From positions 1 to 17,221 of the forward strand of contig CANJJY010000040.1 of NCBI GenBank assembly GCA_947474445.1: DNA of 17,221 nucleotides, read 5' to 3'. Below the pieces are notes generated by a model. That model did not search any database, had not been told where the DNA came from, and saw nothing but the letters and a program-made list of their open reading frames with translations. This document shows, piece by piece, positions 1 through 8,090 of the stretch. Position numbers and translations under genes: made by a program. This DNA is from Oligoflexaceae bacterium (GTDB lineage Bacteria; Bdellovibrionota_B; Oligoflexia; Oligoflexales; Oligoflexaceae). Positions within the stretch are counted from its first letter, which is position 1. Each line of letters starts with the position of its first letter.

Positions 1-704
1 AGCGCCCCGAAAAATCCGCACAGCTGGAGGATGAAGCTCTTCTTGCTTTTAGATTCACTCCTATCTGAGCTGAGGCGATGGATGCTCCAGAGAGCGCAGG
101 TGACCCAGAAGCTAGAGAGAACGTGCACCATGAAGGGCTCGCGAAACCAATAGTAAAGAAAGGGACTCCCGAGACTGGCGAACAGGACACCGCCCAGCAC
201 AGCCGGTGGTGGGAGCTTCAAGCGCTCGGCAAGAATGCGGTCTACCCTGACGAGTATGCCGTAGCCCAAGCTCATGATGAAAGCTGAGCACAGAAGTTGA
301 TAGAGAATCGTATAGCCATCAGGCGCAAATATCTTGGCCCCGCTGATCGCAGATAGCACGATCGAAGCAGAGTGACTCAGCAAGAAGGCAGGAGCCAGAG
401 TCATCGCGAAGGCGATCGTATAGCGGTTGCGCACGTATCCCTTCGGAGTCAAATCTTCTAATCGCGCCGGATGAAAGTCCTTATCCCAGTGTTCTCGGAT
501 TTGATTCGAAAAGTCCAGGTCGCCATCGATGACGAGCGAAGGGAGATAGACGTAGTAACCTCGCCCATCGGACACCACAAAATTGAATTTATCCTTAAAG
601 CTCGTGACGAGAAGAGCGAGCAGAAAAAGAAAGAGAGTCAGAAATCTATAGCAGCGAACCCTGTGCCATGAGGTCTGGGCGGCTTCACCCCAGCGCCGCC
701 TCAC
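1..704 (-). CDS. Multi-spanning membrane protein, possible GT-C type glycosyltransferase (3' end outside window)
   Basis: An open frame on the minus strand reads through the left edge, so only the first ~234 residues are visible. It opens with a basic stretch (MRRRW...) and a hydrophobic segment at about residues 20-36, followed by an extracytoplasmic loop with SDGRGYYVYLPSL and DGDLDF at 45-65. Further hydrophobic segments lie near 98-118, 130-152, 168-187 and 190-207. An Asp-containing first loop followed by many membrane segments is the GT-C plan for transferases using polyprenol-linked sugars, but I see no complete diagnostic motif. The start is uncertain: I chose GTG at 704 because it directly precedes the basic/hydrophobic N-terminus, yet no clear ribosome site precedes it and the frame stays open further upstream. 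It is the third gene of a same-strand cluster with the FAD oxidoreductase and the GT-C protein. Family assignment is inference. Confidence 0.6.
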   Translation of the reverse strand, partial: MRRRWGEAAQTSWHRVRCYRFLTLFLFLLALLVTSFKDKFNFVVSDGRGYYVYLPSLVIDGDLDFSNQIREHWDKDFHPARLEDLTPKGYVRNRYTIAFAMTLAPAFLLSHSASIVLSAISGAKIFAPDGYTILYQLLCSAFIMSLGYGILVRVDRILAERLKLPPPAVLGGVLFASLGSPFLYYWFREPFMVHVLSSFWVTCALWSIHRLSSDRSESKSKKSFILQLCGFFGA

Positions 705-732
705 GAAGGAAAGAAACGATGGACCAGGACGA

Positions 733-766
733 GGGTCGTCCCGGGCAGAATCAGCCTGGACGACCC
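733..766 (-). repeat. 9-bp inverted repeat between the oxidoreductase and the downstream membrane protein gene
   Basis: GGGTCGTCC at 733-741 and GGACGACCC at 758-766 are perfect inverted repeats around a 16-base loop. They sit in the gap after the stop at 808 and before the chosen start at 704. No T-run follows on either strand, so it is not a standard intrinsic terminator. It could be an intercistronic processing or stabilising hairpin. An AGGAGG-like run lies just 5' of the stem on the minus strand, with no suitably spaced in-frame start. Confidence 0.5.
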
Positions 767-807
767 CTCCTGATGACCCGGATTCATACTTGAAGTCGTG
801 GTCCAAG

Positions 808-2310
808 CTAGGCGGTACGGCGACGGATAGGGACGGCGCGGAGGCCGCTCGAAAGCGCTTTCTCAACCCCTGCATGGCCTGCTTCATGGTAGATTGCATC
901 CTCATTCACCTGCCAGAGATCATAAAGTTCTCGACCGGCTACGATGTTCTCTACACAAAGCATAGCGGTCATCATCGCATGATCTTGATTGTTGTACTTG
1001 TGCATTCCATTCCGACCGATCATATGCAAGGTGGGAAACTTATTCTTCAAGTCGCGCCTCAAGGCCTCTACGTTCTGAGCATAGGCATCGTCGTAGACAG
1101 GATATGCTTTAGGTTGCCGGACGACGCAGGCATCGACAAACTTGTCTTTCTTCGCCAAACCTATCTGCATAAACTCGGCTTTGGCCATTTGGATGAGATC
1201 TTCATCGCGGGCGTTCCAGAGGCCATCTCCTTCAAAGCAAAAGTACTCGAGTCCATAGCAGGACATCTCGGGGTCAGGCACCATCTCCGGCGACCAGCTC
1301 TTGAAGTTTTGGATCCGACCGACTTTGACCTTTGGATCATGGATATAGATCCAATTATCGTCGAATTGCCCTTGGTCCTTCATGATCAAAACGACTGTAA
1401 TAAAATCGCGATATTTCAGGTTTAAGGCTGCACCGCGGGCCCACTCACTCACGGGAGGCGTCAGACTCATGGCGAGTTCGCGCAAAGGCGCTGAAGAAAT
1501 GACTTCATCAACGACTTGCAGCATTTCGTGCCCATCCTTATCCCGATGAACAATTTCCCACTTCCCATCGCCTTTGTGATTGAGACCGACTACGGTCTGA
1601 CCCATCAGGATATGCCCATCCATGTCTCTCACCCTCTTAGCACACTCATCCCAGAGCATACCAGGCCCTTTCCTTGGATAGCGGAAGGAGTCGATCAGAG
1701 TCTTGATCACCGGTCCATCACTCGTTCGTTTCTGCGGCTTGAAGGAATTGACAATCGCACGGCCGAGCGATAAGCCCTTGATGCGCTGGGCAGCCCAGTC
1801 GGCAGAGATGTCTCGACAGCTCATCCCCCAGACTTTCTCCGTATAGGTCCTAAAGAAAATATTAAAGAGCCGCTTCCCAAACTGATTGCTGGTCCAATCC
1901 TCAAAATTCTTCGGATCCCGAACCGGTATCACGCGCGCTTTGAGATAAGACAGGACACAAAGAACAGATTGAACGACGCCGAGTTTGCTCAGGGCATCAA
2001 AGGCTTTCAGAGGATAGGAAAAGTACTTTCCGTTGTAATAGATACGCGACAGTCGGGGCCGTTCGAGCATATCGTTAGGCAGGAGCTCAGACCAGAGCTC
2101 TTCGACTTCTTTGGATTTTGAAAAAAAACGGTGTCCGCCTATATCAAAGCTATATCCCTTATAGTGCACCGTACGAGAAATGCCGCCCACATACTCGGGG
2201 TCAGCTTCGCAGACGACGACATCCCAACCTTTCTTGCGAAGAAGGTACGCGGCAGTCAGGCCCGCTGGTCCGGCGCCAATGATGCCGATGCGCTTTTTCG
2301 TATTTTCCAT
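808..2310 (-). CDS. FAD-dependent oxidoreductase, amine oxidase / UDP-galactopyranose mutase-like
   Basis: A 500-residue flavoprotein. The N-terminus has the dinucleotide-binding fold: GxGxxG as GAGPAG at residues 12-17, an acidic residue ending the second strand (E35 in CEAD), the second glycine pair in YVGGISR (40-46), and DIGGHRFF at 56-63. Near the C-terminus GRNGMHKYNNQDHAM is the second FAD-contacting segment typical of the UDP-galactopyranose mutase and protoporphyrinogen-oxidase-like superfamily. Members of this subgroup are often found beside polysaccharide or lipid-glycan genes, which fits the GT-C type membrane protein upstream. The exact substrate cannot be read from sequence. The ATG at 2310 follows an AGAGG site at suitable spacing. 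The gap to the upstream gene is 137 bases and holds a hairpin, so co-transcription is plausible but not certain. Confidence 0.85.
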   Translation of the reverse strand: MENTKKRIGIIGAGPAGLTAAYLLRKKGWDVVVCEADPEYVGGISRTVHYKGYSFDIGGHRFFSKSKEVEELWSELLPNDMLERPRLSRIYYNGKYFSYPLKAFDALSKLGVVQSVLCVLSYLKARVIPVRDPKNFEDWTSNQFGKRLFNIFFRTYTEKVWGMSCRDISADWAAQRIKGLSLGRAIVNSFKPQKRTSDGPVIKTLIDSFRYPRKGPGMLWDECAKRVRDMDGHILMGQTVVGLNHKGDGKWEIVHRDKDGHEMLQVVDEVISSAPLRELAMSLTPPVSEWARGAALNLKYRDFITVVLIMKDQGQFDDNWIYIHDPKVKVGRIQNFKSWSPEMVPDPEMSCYGLEYFCFEGDGLWNARDEDLIQMAKAEFMQIGLAKKDKFVDACVVRQPKAYPVYDDAYAQNVEALRRDLKNKFPTLHMIGRNGMHKYNNQDHAMMTAMLCVENIVAGRELYDLWQVNEDAIYHEAGHAGVEKALSSGLRAVPIRRRTA

Positions 2311-2348
2311 AGATATCTACCTCTTGGTTTTGACGTGATAAAACACAG

Positions 2349-2369
2349 GCCCGAAATATGACTTCGGGC
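2349..2369 (-). terminator. Hairpin between the GT-C gene and the oxidoreductase; possible weak terminator or attenuator
   Basis: GCCCGAA at 2349-2355 pairs with TTCGGGC at 2363-2369 around a 7-base loop. On the minus strand the stem is followed a few bases later by TGTTTTATC, a short T-run. It lies about 40 bases before the oxidoreductase start, so it may end the GT-C transcript or only partly block read-through. Confidence 0.4.
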
Positions 2370-2447
2370 TGATGTATCTTTTTCAATTCTCAATCAATGA
2401 GGCTGCGTATGTTTCAGATCGCTGCGCCCAGACTCTTTGCCAATCGA

Positions 2448-3971
2448 TCAGGGCCAGGTATTTTGTAGGAACTCTTTTCCGCAGCTTTCGACTACCTGCA
2501 GTCGATGTTTCATTCGTTCGTAGACAACATACGAGTCTTCTTCCAAGGTGCGACTTTTCCAGTAGAGGTAGCCAGTAAACTTCCTTGCCACATATCCGGG
2601 TATCTCAGGAGCCGCGCTGACGAAACGAGTTTTAATTCCGAGCACGATGACTTCTGGCCTTTGCAGGACGATGCATTCCAAATCGTCCACCATATCGTTT
2701 TTAAGCGACCAATCCCAAAAAGCGAACTGGTGAGAGTAACCATAATTGGAAAAAATATTCTTTTCAAAATAGGGAAGGATGGCTATCGAATGAAATCCCG
2801 TTGCATAGATCGTGTGATGCAGCGCTGCATGTTTTTTGAGATAGACCGCGACCTCTTCGGCAGCAGAGTAGTTAGATTTCAGGTCGTTACGAAAAGCTTT
2901 GTAGCTCCATTCGAGTTGAATAGCGAGGACGATGAGAAGTCCTAACAGGACGAGCATGCGATGCCAGGGAGGGAGCTGTATCTGATAGGAGTCATGATCA
3001 TCCTCATCGCTCGCGAGGACCGGTTCATCCTTACTTCTTTCGAGGCTGATCCATAAGCAAAAAACCCAAAGTAGAAAAATAATACCCTCATGCCAAACGT
3101 TAGCATAGGCCAGGGCAAACAGATGACCGATGAGAATAAAGGGTAGGAGAAAAAGACTCAGGGTCCGCGTCTTCCAGAAGTGCCAGAGGCTGATCCCACC
3201 GATCAAATAGCTGAGCCAAGGTCGTTCGGTGAAGGCGCGCACGAGGAATTTTCCAGTGATCCCCCGCACAAAGCGAAAGCTATAGGAAGCTTTGGGTTGC
3301 ACAAACGCATGGTCAGACGGAAAACGCACCTGCCAGATCGCAAGTAGTCCCGCCGCGAGGACTAAGCCGTAGGCAAACATCAGCGTCCATTTTAAGGACG
3401 GCTGGGAGAGGATCTGCTTGCGCTGCGGCCAAAGATGGAAGAGATCGAGACAGGCGAGAGAAAAGCTGATGATCAGCCCGTGAATCGAAAGATTACTGAG
3501 GAGAGCGAGTAGGAGGGCATAGGCCCACAGATGGTTGAAGCGTCGACGATAGAGAGCGGCGATAGAAAACAAGAGGGCGGGCATCAGCACATAGCTGCGC
3601 GCAACCACGGCATACTGGTAGAACATGAAGTAGGAAAAGGGAAAAATGATTTTAAAGAATAGGGGAAAAGGCGCATAGATGAGAAAAATCAAGACTCCCA
3701 CCATAGCGCAAACCGCACCAATGAGATTCATGCTCGCATAGGTCCCACCAGACTTGGCGGCCAATCCGAGGATCAGATGCCAGAGGCCGGGTGTACCCTC
3801 GTAGCGCAGATAGTGATTGAAGAGATCCCAAGGCTGAGAGTCGCGACTGAGCAACCAAGCTTGTGCCTCGTCAAACCAGGGCTCGTGGTGAGCTACTCCG
3901 AAAAGCACGAGCCCTGCATAGAGAAAAAAAATGCAGACCAGACTGATGACATGCATAGGTTTCTTCATCAT
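2448..3971 (-). CDS. GT-C fold (family 39-like) membrane glycosyltransferase
   Basis: A 507-residue polytopic protein. Residues 8-27 form the first membrane segment, followed by HHEPWFDEAQAWLLSRD. The adjacent acidic pair D34-E35 in the first outer loop is the classic metal/phosphate-binding catalytic signature of GT-C glycosyltransferases (PMT/ArnT-like). Many further hydrophobic segments run to about residue 360, and a C-terminal soluble part of about 130 residues ends the protein, as is common in this fold. Such enzymes take a sugar from a polyprenyl-phosphate donor and transfer it on the outer face of the inner membrane. Donor and acceptor are unknown. The start has two consecutive Met codons with AGGGG upstream. 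It is the first gene of the cluster leading into the oxidoreductase. The GT-C reading rests on the DE motif and topology. Confidence 0.75.
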   Translation of the reverse strand: MMKKPMHVISLVCIFFLYAGLVLFGVAHHEPWFDEAQAWLLSRDSQPWDLFNHYLRYEGTPGLWHLILGLAAKSGGTYASMNLIGAVCAMVGVLIFLIYAPFPLFFKIIFPFSYFMFYQYAVVARSYVLMPALLFSIAALYRRRFNHLWAYALLLALLSNLSIHGLIISFSLACLDLFHLWPQRKQILSQPSLKWTLMFAYGLVLAAGLLAIWQVRFPSDHAFVQPKASYSFRFVRGITGKFLVRAFTERPWLSYLIGGISLWHFWKTRTLSLFLLPFILIGHLFALAYANVWHEGIIFLLWVFCLWISLERSKDEPVLASDEDDHDSYQIQLPPWHRMLVLLGLLIVLAIQLEWSYKAFRNDLKSNYSAAEEVAVYLKKHAALHHTIYATGFHSIAILPYFEKNIFSNYGYSHQFAFWDWSLKNDMVDDLECIVLQRPEVIVLGIKTRFVSAAPEIPGYVARKFTGYLYWKSRTLEEDSYVVYERMKHRLQVVESCGKEFLQNTWP

Positions 3972-4112
3972 GACCCCTGATAGAGCAGTCTCGCAGTTGA
4001 AACTACTTCAATCGGTCGCCAAAAGACAAAGACGATGCTTTTTTCGCCCTTTTGTTTATATGGACTATTATTTCACGAAAGAGAGAAGGCGAATCCTCTT
4101 CGCGAGAGGACC

Positions 4113-4145
4113 AAAAAAAGCCTCGCTGCGAGGCGAGGCGTTTTT
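4113..4145 (-). terminator. Intrinsic terminator of the acidic-protein gene, bidirectional in form
   Basis: GCCTCGC at 4120-4126 pairs perfectly with GCGAGGC at 4133-4139. On the minus strand the stem is followed by seven T (A-run 4113-4119), about 20 bases after the stop of the acidic-protein gene. On the plus strand the stem is followed by GTTTTT, so it could also work that way, although no plus-strand gene lies upstream. Confidence 0.85.
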
Positions 4146-4164
4146 GCTATCTCTTGCGAGGAGC

Positions 4165-4941
4165 TTAGTGCTGATGGCCAGTATGGCTATCGTCTTGATC
4201 GACCAGTTCCAAACGATTGGGATTGGCCTTCACAGCAGACAGAGCTTCGACAAATGCCTTCACGTCGAGAACGATGGCACACTGCTCATCGGCAAGAGCG
4301 AAGATGGCTTCTGACATCACATCAACCAAAACTTCGAACTCTTCTTGGGGAACACCGTTCGCTTCGAACAGGTTGACCAAAATAGTGCTGTCTTTAACGA
4401 CGCCTTCGTAAGCAGTCGCTGAACGCGTGAAGGATTCAACAGCTGCTTCAACGCTGACTGGTTCCATTTTCACGGAATTGGGCAGACCCGTTTGCTCATC
4501 GCGACCGATGGTGAAGCTATAGGCGCATTCAACTTCGGGAATTTCTTCGAGGGTGGGCAAAACGATTTTCAAGGCGAGTAGGGCGCCGCGCGCTTGATCC
4601 AAAGTCAACCAGCTCTCGTCGATGTCATCGGCGATGATGTAGTCCGTCATGAACTCAATCGCGTATTCTGCAGCAGCTGGCACGGTAGGACCGTAGGAGT
4701 GCAGAAGGCCCGAGTCATCAACAAATATATCGGTCAGGTCTTCGTCTTCATCTTCTTCATCGAAAGCTTCTTCATCGCTTTCGCTGGCTTCGAGACTCTC
4801 TTCGTCTTCGTCTTCTTCGCTGGTCTCTTCGAAGCTGATCGGCTCTTCCAGGCTGCGGCCTTCGCGGTCGTCAGTGAAAGCCAAGGAAGCTTCGAAAGCC
4901 TGAACGAGTTCATCAACGGATACGCCAAGATAAGAAATCAT
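4165..4941 (-). CDS. Highly acidic protein of unknown function
   Basis: A 258-residue protein I do not recognise. It starts with a short mixed segment (MISYLGVSVDELVQAFEASLAF), then a strongly acidic tract from about residue 38 to 76, almost entirely Glu, Asp and Ser with runs such as SEEDEDEESLEASESDEEAFDEEDEDEDL broken by single hydrophobics. From about residue 80 onward it has ordinary globular composition. The tail is histidine-containing (DDSHTGHQH). There is no signal peptide or membrane segment, so it is presumably cytoplasmic. Acidic linkers of this kind occur in nucleic-acid mimics, chaperone-like and cation-binding proteins, but nothing here decides between them. The ATG has AGGAG about nine bases upstream. 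It appears monocistronic, with its own promoter (5042-5069) and terminator (4113-4145). Confidence 0.85.
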   Translation of the reverse strand: MISYLGVSVDELVQAFEASLAFTDDREGRSLEEPISFEETSEEDEDEESLEASESDEEAFDEEDEDEDLTDIFVDDSGLLHSYGPTVPAAAEYAIEFMTDYIIADDIDESWLTLDQARGALLALKIVLPTLEEIPEVECAYSFTIGRDEQTGLPNSVKMEPVSVEAAVESFTRSATAYEGVVKDSTILVNLFEANGVPQEEFEVLVDVMSEAIFALADEQCAIVLDVKAFVEALSAVKANPNRLELVDQDDSHTGHQH

Positions 4942-5041
4942 ACGAAAACTCCTGCACGGGTGAGGAGGGCTAGCGACGAAAGCCCAAGGAGTGCATGTGT
5001 TACATGAGCAGGAGGTGGGGGGTCAAGCTGGTATCGAAGGG

Positions 5042-5069
5042 ATCATAAAAATAAAGAGCACTCTGTAAA
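5042..5069 (-). promoter_or_regulatory. Sigma70-like promoter for the acidic-protein gene
   Basis: On the minus strand TTTACA (5064-5069) is separated by 16 bases from TATGAT (5042-5047); each box differs by one or two bases from consensus. It would give an untranslated leader of about 95 bases before the ATG at 4941. Confidence 0.5.
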
Positions 5070-5118
5070 ATTCCTTATCCCTTCTTGCGCTCTCGCCTTT
5101 TCGCGACCCTACTGAATA

Positions 5119-5147
5119 AGGAGGAAGTCCCGTGACTTGTCCCTCCT
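5119..5147 (-). terminator. Hairpin downstream of ppc, possible terminator
   Basis: AGGAGGAAGTC (5119-5129) pairs with GACTT (5134-5138) and CCTCCT (5142-5147), with a three-base bulge. It lies about 60 bases past the ppc stop. The minus-strand tail is only TTATTC, so intrinsic termination would be weak. No better candidate was seen between ppc and the next gene. Confidence 0.35.
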
Positions 5148-5209
5148 GCAGGCTCCTCCCTACAATAGTGGCACACTCGTCGGGCCCTAGCCTCACATGG
5201 GCTCCACCT

Positions 5210-7963
5210 TCAGCCTGTATTGCGCATGCCCCCGGCGATCGCGTTGATGGTCAGCAGCAGTTGATCCAGGATCGCTTCCGACTCCTCAGTCCCCGGCGTC
5301 GTCAGGCGCCACTTCTTGATCTGCGCGATCTGCAAGCGATGCAGGGTCCGCAGGCTCTGTTCGCGCAGACTAATGGTTTTAATCACATGGGGGCGTCGCT
5401 CTTCGATAGGCGCACCAAACAGCTTCTGCAGCATCAGCTGAGTGAGTTTGTATTCGCCTTCTATCCTCGTCATGAACGAAGCCCGTAGGACTTGGTCTTC
5501 GACCATATCTGCATACCACCCCATAATCTCCCTGTTAGCCGAAGCGACTGTCGTCTCGACGTTATAGAGAATATAGCGCAGCTGATGATACTGAGAGAGT
5601 TCGAGGCAAAGACGACGAAACACGTCGGGCCGATCGGTTTCTAAGTCGCTGAGAGCGGTGCCCACCCCATACCAACTGGGCAGATAATAACGCGCTTGAT
5701 TCCAACTGAACACCCAAGGGATTGCCCGCAAATCTTCCAATGAAGCTTTGCCCGAACGCTTAGGTGGACGACTCCCGATGCGGGAATGCTCCAAGACATC
5801 AATCGGGGTAGCCTGACGATAGAATTTCATAAAGTCAGGATCATGGATCAAGGCCTGATAAGTCTTTTGACTCGTCGCACTGAGCTCACTCATGACCTCG
5901 CTCATCGCCGCATCGTCGCTTGATTTGTAAGGATTGCCGAGGGTCTCAGCCATAACGCTGGCCAGGATCAGTTCCATGTTGTAAACAGCCGTCGCAAAGT
6001 TTGCATACTTGCGCGCGATCGTCTCGCCCTGTTCGGTCATGCGAAAGGTACCGTTTAAAGCTCCCTTCGGCAAAGCTTCGAGGAAGCGATGCACCGGTCC
6101 TGCTCCGCGACTCACGGTTCCGCCGCGGCCATGAAAAAAGCAGAGGTCAACGTCGTAGCGATCAGCCACGGCCTGAAGCTCTTTCTGCGCGAGATAGAGA
6201 TGCCATTGGCTGGCGATGATCCCACCATCTTTAGAGCTATCGCTATAGCCTATCATCACCTGCTGCAGGGGACGGCGTCCCTCTCGCTTCTGATGAGCGA
6301 GGCTGGCCCTGGTGATCGGATGAGCGAGGAATTCATCCATGACGGCGACGCTGGATTTCAAATCATCGATGGTTTCAAACAAGGGCACGACGGGAATCGG
6401 ACAGACGAGATTCTGATCCTGCCTCAGCATCAAGCCGGCTTCTCTGGCCAAAAGGTAAACTGAAAACAAATCGCTCGCCGCATGGGTCATGCTCACGATC
6501 AAAGAACCGATGCCATCGTAGCCATAGGTGCTCACGTAGGAGCGGACCGCCACATAGCAATCGAGGACGGCCTTGGCCGCTCCGCTCTGTTCCTGCTGCG
6601 GAAGCGACAGAGGCCTGAGAGTATTCATTTCCGCGCGCACAAAAGCGGCTTTCTGGGCCGGAGTCCATTCGGGATACTGCGCCGCTCCTTCGATGCCGGC
6701 CGTCTGCATGAGTTGCGCGAGCGCCTGATCGTGGAACTGACTGTTTTGCCGGATATCGAGGCGAGCCGTATGAAAGCCAAAGGTCTGCAGGGTGCGAACG
6801 GCCATCTTCAGTTCATTGTGAGCGAGGCGATCAGCGCCTATTTCTTCCAGAGCATCGTAGAGGACCTGAAAATCTTCCATCAGATCGGCTGGCTGACGGT
6901 AGCAATAATCTCGGTCATCGAGTTGCGTCGCATGATCGCGCACGACTTCGATAGGGAGTCGATCGATCATAATGTTGACGAGCACGCGCCAGGATTCTCC
7001 CGCGTTACGCGCAAAAGCATCCTGATAGCAGCTTGGATTACCTGCGCGATAGGCCTCGAGCTTTCGCGTGAGGACCGCGGGGGGAGCTTGCACCTGATCG
7101 GATATGCTGAGTTTCTTAGCGAGATCGACCAGCTTGTGCCTCAGGACGATCAAGGCATTCAGGCGAAGGCTTTTCAGGGTCTCGGCGGTGATCGTGGCCG
7201 TCACCAGGGGATGACCATCCCTATCGCCCCCGACCCAGGTCCCGAGGACAAAACGCGGGTATTCATTTTTGATATAATGAGGTTTTTGGGCAAAGCCAGC
7301 TTCCTGCCAGGCGGTTTCAAAGCGACTGTCGAGCCAAGGCAAGACTTCCGGAAACACATTTTTCAGATAATGCATGACGTTGCGCAATTCAGCCGGCACG
7401 TCGGGCCTTTGCAAGTAAATCTCCCCCGTGCGCCAGAGTCTTTCCAAAATCGTCTTGATATCGTTTTTAAGCCACTGCTGCTCGACGGGCGTCCACATCT
7501 GATTTTCGCGCTTCACAAGCTGCATATAGAGATCGCGATGATGTTCGAGCACGGTGGCGCGTTTGGCTTCGGTCGGATGCGCCGTCAGCACGGGCTCGAC
7601 ATGCAGCTGCGCGATGGAGCGTCGGATCGTTTCCTCAGCAAAACCCTGCGCTTTCAGCTTCTGGAAGGCCCAAGGCCAAAGGCCGCTCTCGTCCTCGAGA
7701 TGACCGTCCGCCTGCTGGCTACGGCGATTTTGGACATTGGTATTCTCCTCAACCATATTTAAGAGCTGAAAAGAGATGGAAAGGAGCTGGACAAGGCGGA
7801 CAGGCGCAGCAAAGTCTTGAATCGCTTCGCGCGTGCTCTCATCTCCCAACCAGGGAATACTCGCAAGCAGGTCCTTATGACCAAGCTCATCGAGAACTTC
7901 TTTGAGGCAGTGCATAAGAAACTGAAGATCTTGATCAAATTTATTGCCGGACTTTGCTACCAC
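5210..7963 (-). CDS. ppc: Phosphoenolpyruvate carboxylase
   Basis: A 917-residue protein with all main signatures of PEP carboxylase, which makes oxaloacetate from PEP and bicarbonate to refill the TCA cycle. Seen in order: TAHPTEAKR with the catalytic His129; GGDRDGHP at 245-252; PLFETI at 527-532; YSDSSKDGG at 573-581 with the active-site Lys578; the glycine-rich loop FHGRGG at 610-615; and MTEQGE at 642-647. The C-terminus is RNTG where most homologues end QNTG; the terminal Gly, needed for activity in studied enzymes, is kept. Length fits the bacterial-type enzyme. The start is GTG at 7963, preceded by GAGGTG at good spacing. The gap to the upstream patatin gene is 123 bases and no convincing promoter box pair was found in it, so transcription may be partly shared. 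An interrupted palindrome GACTG-tg-CAGTC lies just upstream of the start. Confidence 0.97.
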   Translation of the reverse strand: MVAKSGNKFDQDLQFLMHCLKEVLDELGHKDLLASIPWLGDESTREAIQDFAAPVRLVQLLSISFQLLNMVEENTNVQNRRSQQADGHLEDESGLWPWAFQKLKAQGFAEETIRRSIAQLHVEPVLTAHPTEAKRATVLEHHRDLYMQLVKRENQMWTPVEQQWLKNDIKTILERLWRTGEIYLQRPDVPAELRNVMHYLKNVFPEVLPWLDSRFETAWQEAGFAQKPHYIKNEYPRFVLGTWVGGDRDGHPLVTATITAETLKSLRLNALIVLRHKLVDLAKKLSISDQVQAPPAVLTRKLEAYRAGNPSCYQDAFARNAGESWRVLVNIMIDRLPIEVVRDHATQLDDRDYCYRQPADLMEDFQVLYDALEEIGADRLAHNELKMAVRTLQTFGFHTARLDIRQNSQFHDQALAQLMQTAGIEGAAQYPEWTPAQKAAFVRAEMNTLRPLSLPQQEQSGAAKAVLDCYVAVRSYVSTYGYDGIGSLIVSMTHAASDLFSVYLLAREAGLMLRQDQNLVCPIPVVPLFETIDDLKSSVAVMDEFLAHPITRASLAHQKREGRRPLQQVMIGYSDSSKDGGIIASQWHLYLAQKELQAVADRYDVDLCFFHGRGGTVSRGAGPVHRFLEALPKGALNGTFRMTEQGETIARKYANFATAVYNMELILASVMAETLGNPYKSSDDAAMSEVMSELSATSQKTYQALIHDPDFMKFYRQATPIDVLEHSRIGSRPPKRSGKASLEDLRAIPWVFSWNQARYYLPSWYGVGTALSDLETDRPDVFRRLCLELSQYHQLRYILYNVETTVASANREIMGWYADMVEDQVLRASFMTRIEGEYKLTQLMLQKLFGAPIEERRPHVIKTISLREQSLRTLHRLQIAQIKKWRLTTPGTEESEAILDQLLLTINAIAGGMRNTG

Positions 7964-8045
7964 TTTTAGACACCTCGTACAGACTGTGCAGTCAACGCAC
8001 TTTGGATTGGTGTAGCTGAATTCCTCGCTTTTTCACAGTGCCGAT

Positions 8046-8090
8046 CTGAGGCCACCTTTCCTATGGGTAGCTTCTTCCCAAGGGCCTCAG
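8046..8090 (-). repeat. Long-loop inverted repeat overlapping the patatin-gene stop codon
   Basis: CTGAGGCC (8046-8053) and GGCCTCAG (8083-8090) are perfect 8-bp inverted repeats, with a small GGG/CCC hairpin possible inside the loop. The right arm contains the stop codon of the patatin gene. No T-run follows on the minus strand, so a plain intrinsic terminator is unlikely. It may act in RNA processing or as a barrier between the patatin gene and ppc. Confidence 0.4.

Noticed and set aside
4094..4110. TCCTCT/AGAGGA inverted repeat
   Set aside because: A six-base stem without T-run next to a much better terminator; likely chance.
5132..5488. Plus-strand frame with GTG start and AAGGAGG upstream
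   Set aside because: Most of it is antisense to the conserved C-terminal part of ppc, and the composition is that of a shadow frame.
6482..7762. Long plus-strand frame of 426 codons opposite ppc
   Set aside because: It is antisense to the strongly conserved ppc gene with no recognisable domain; long shadow frames are common at this G+C.
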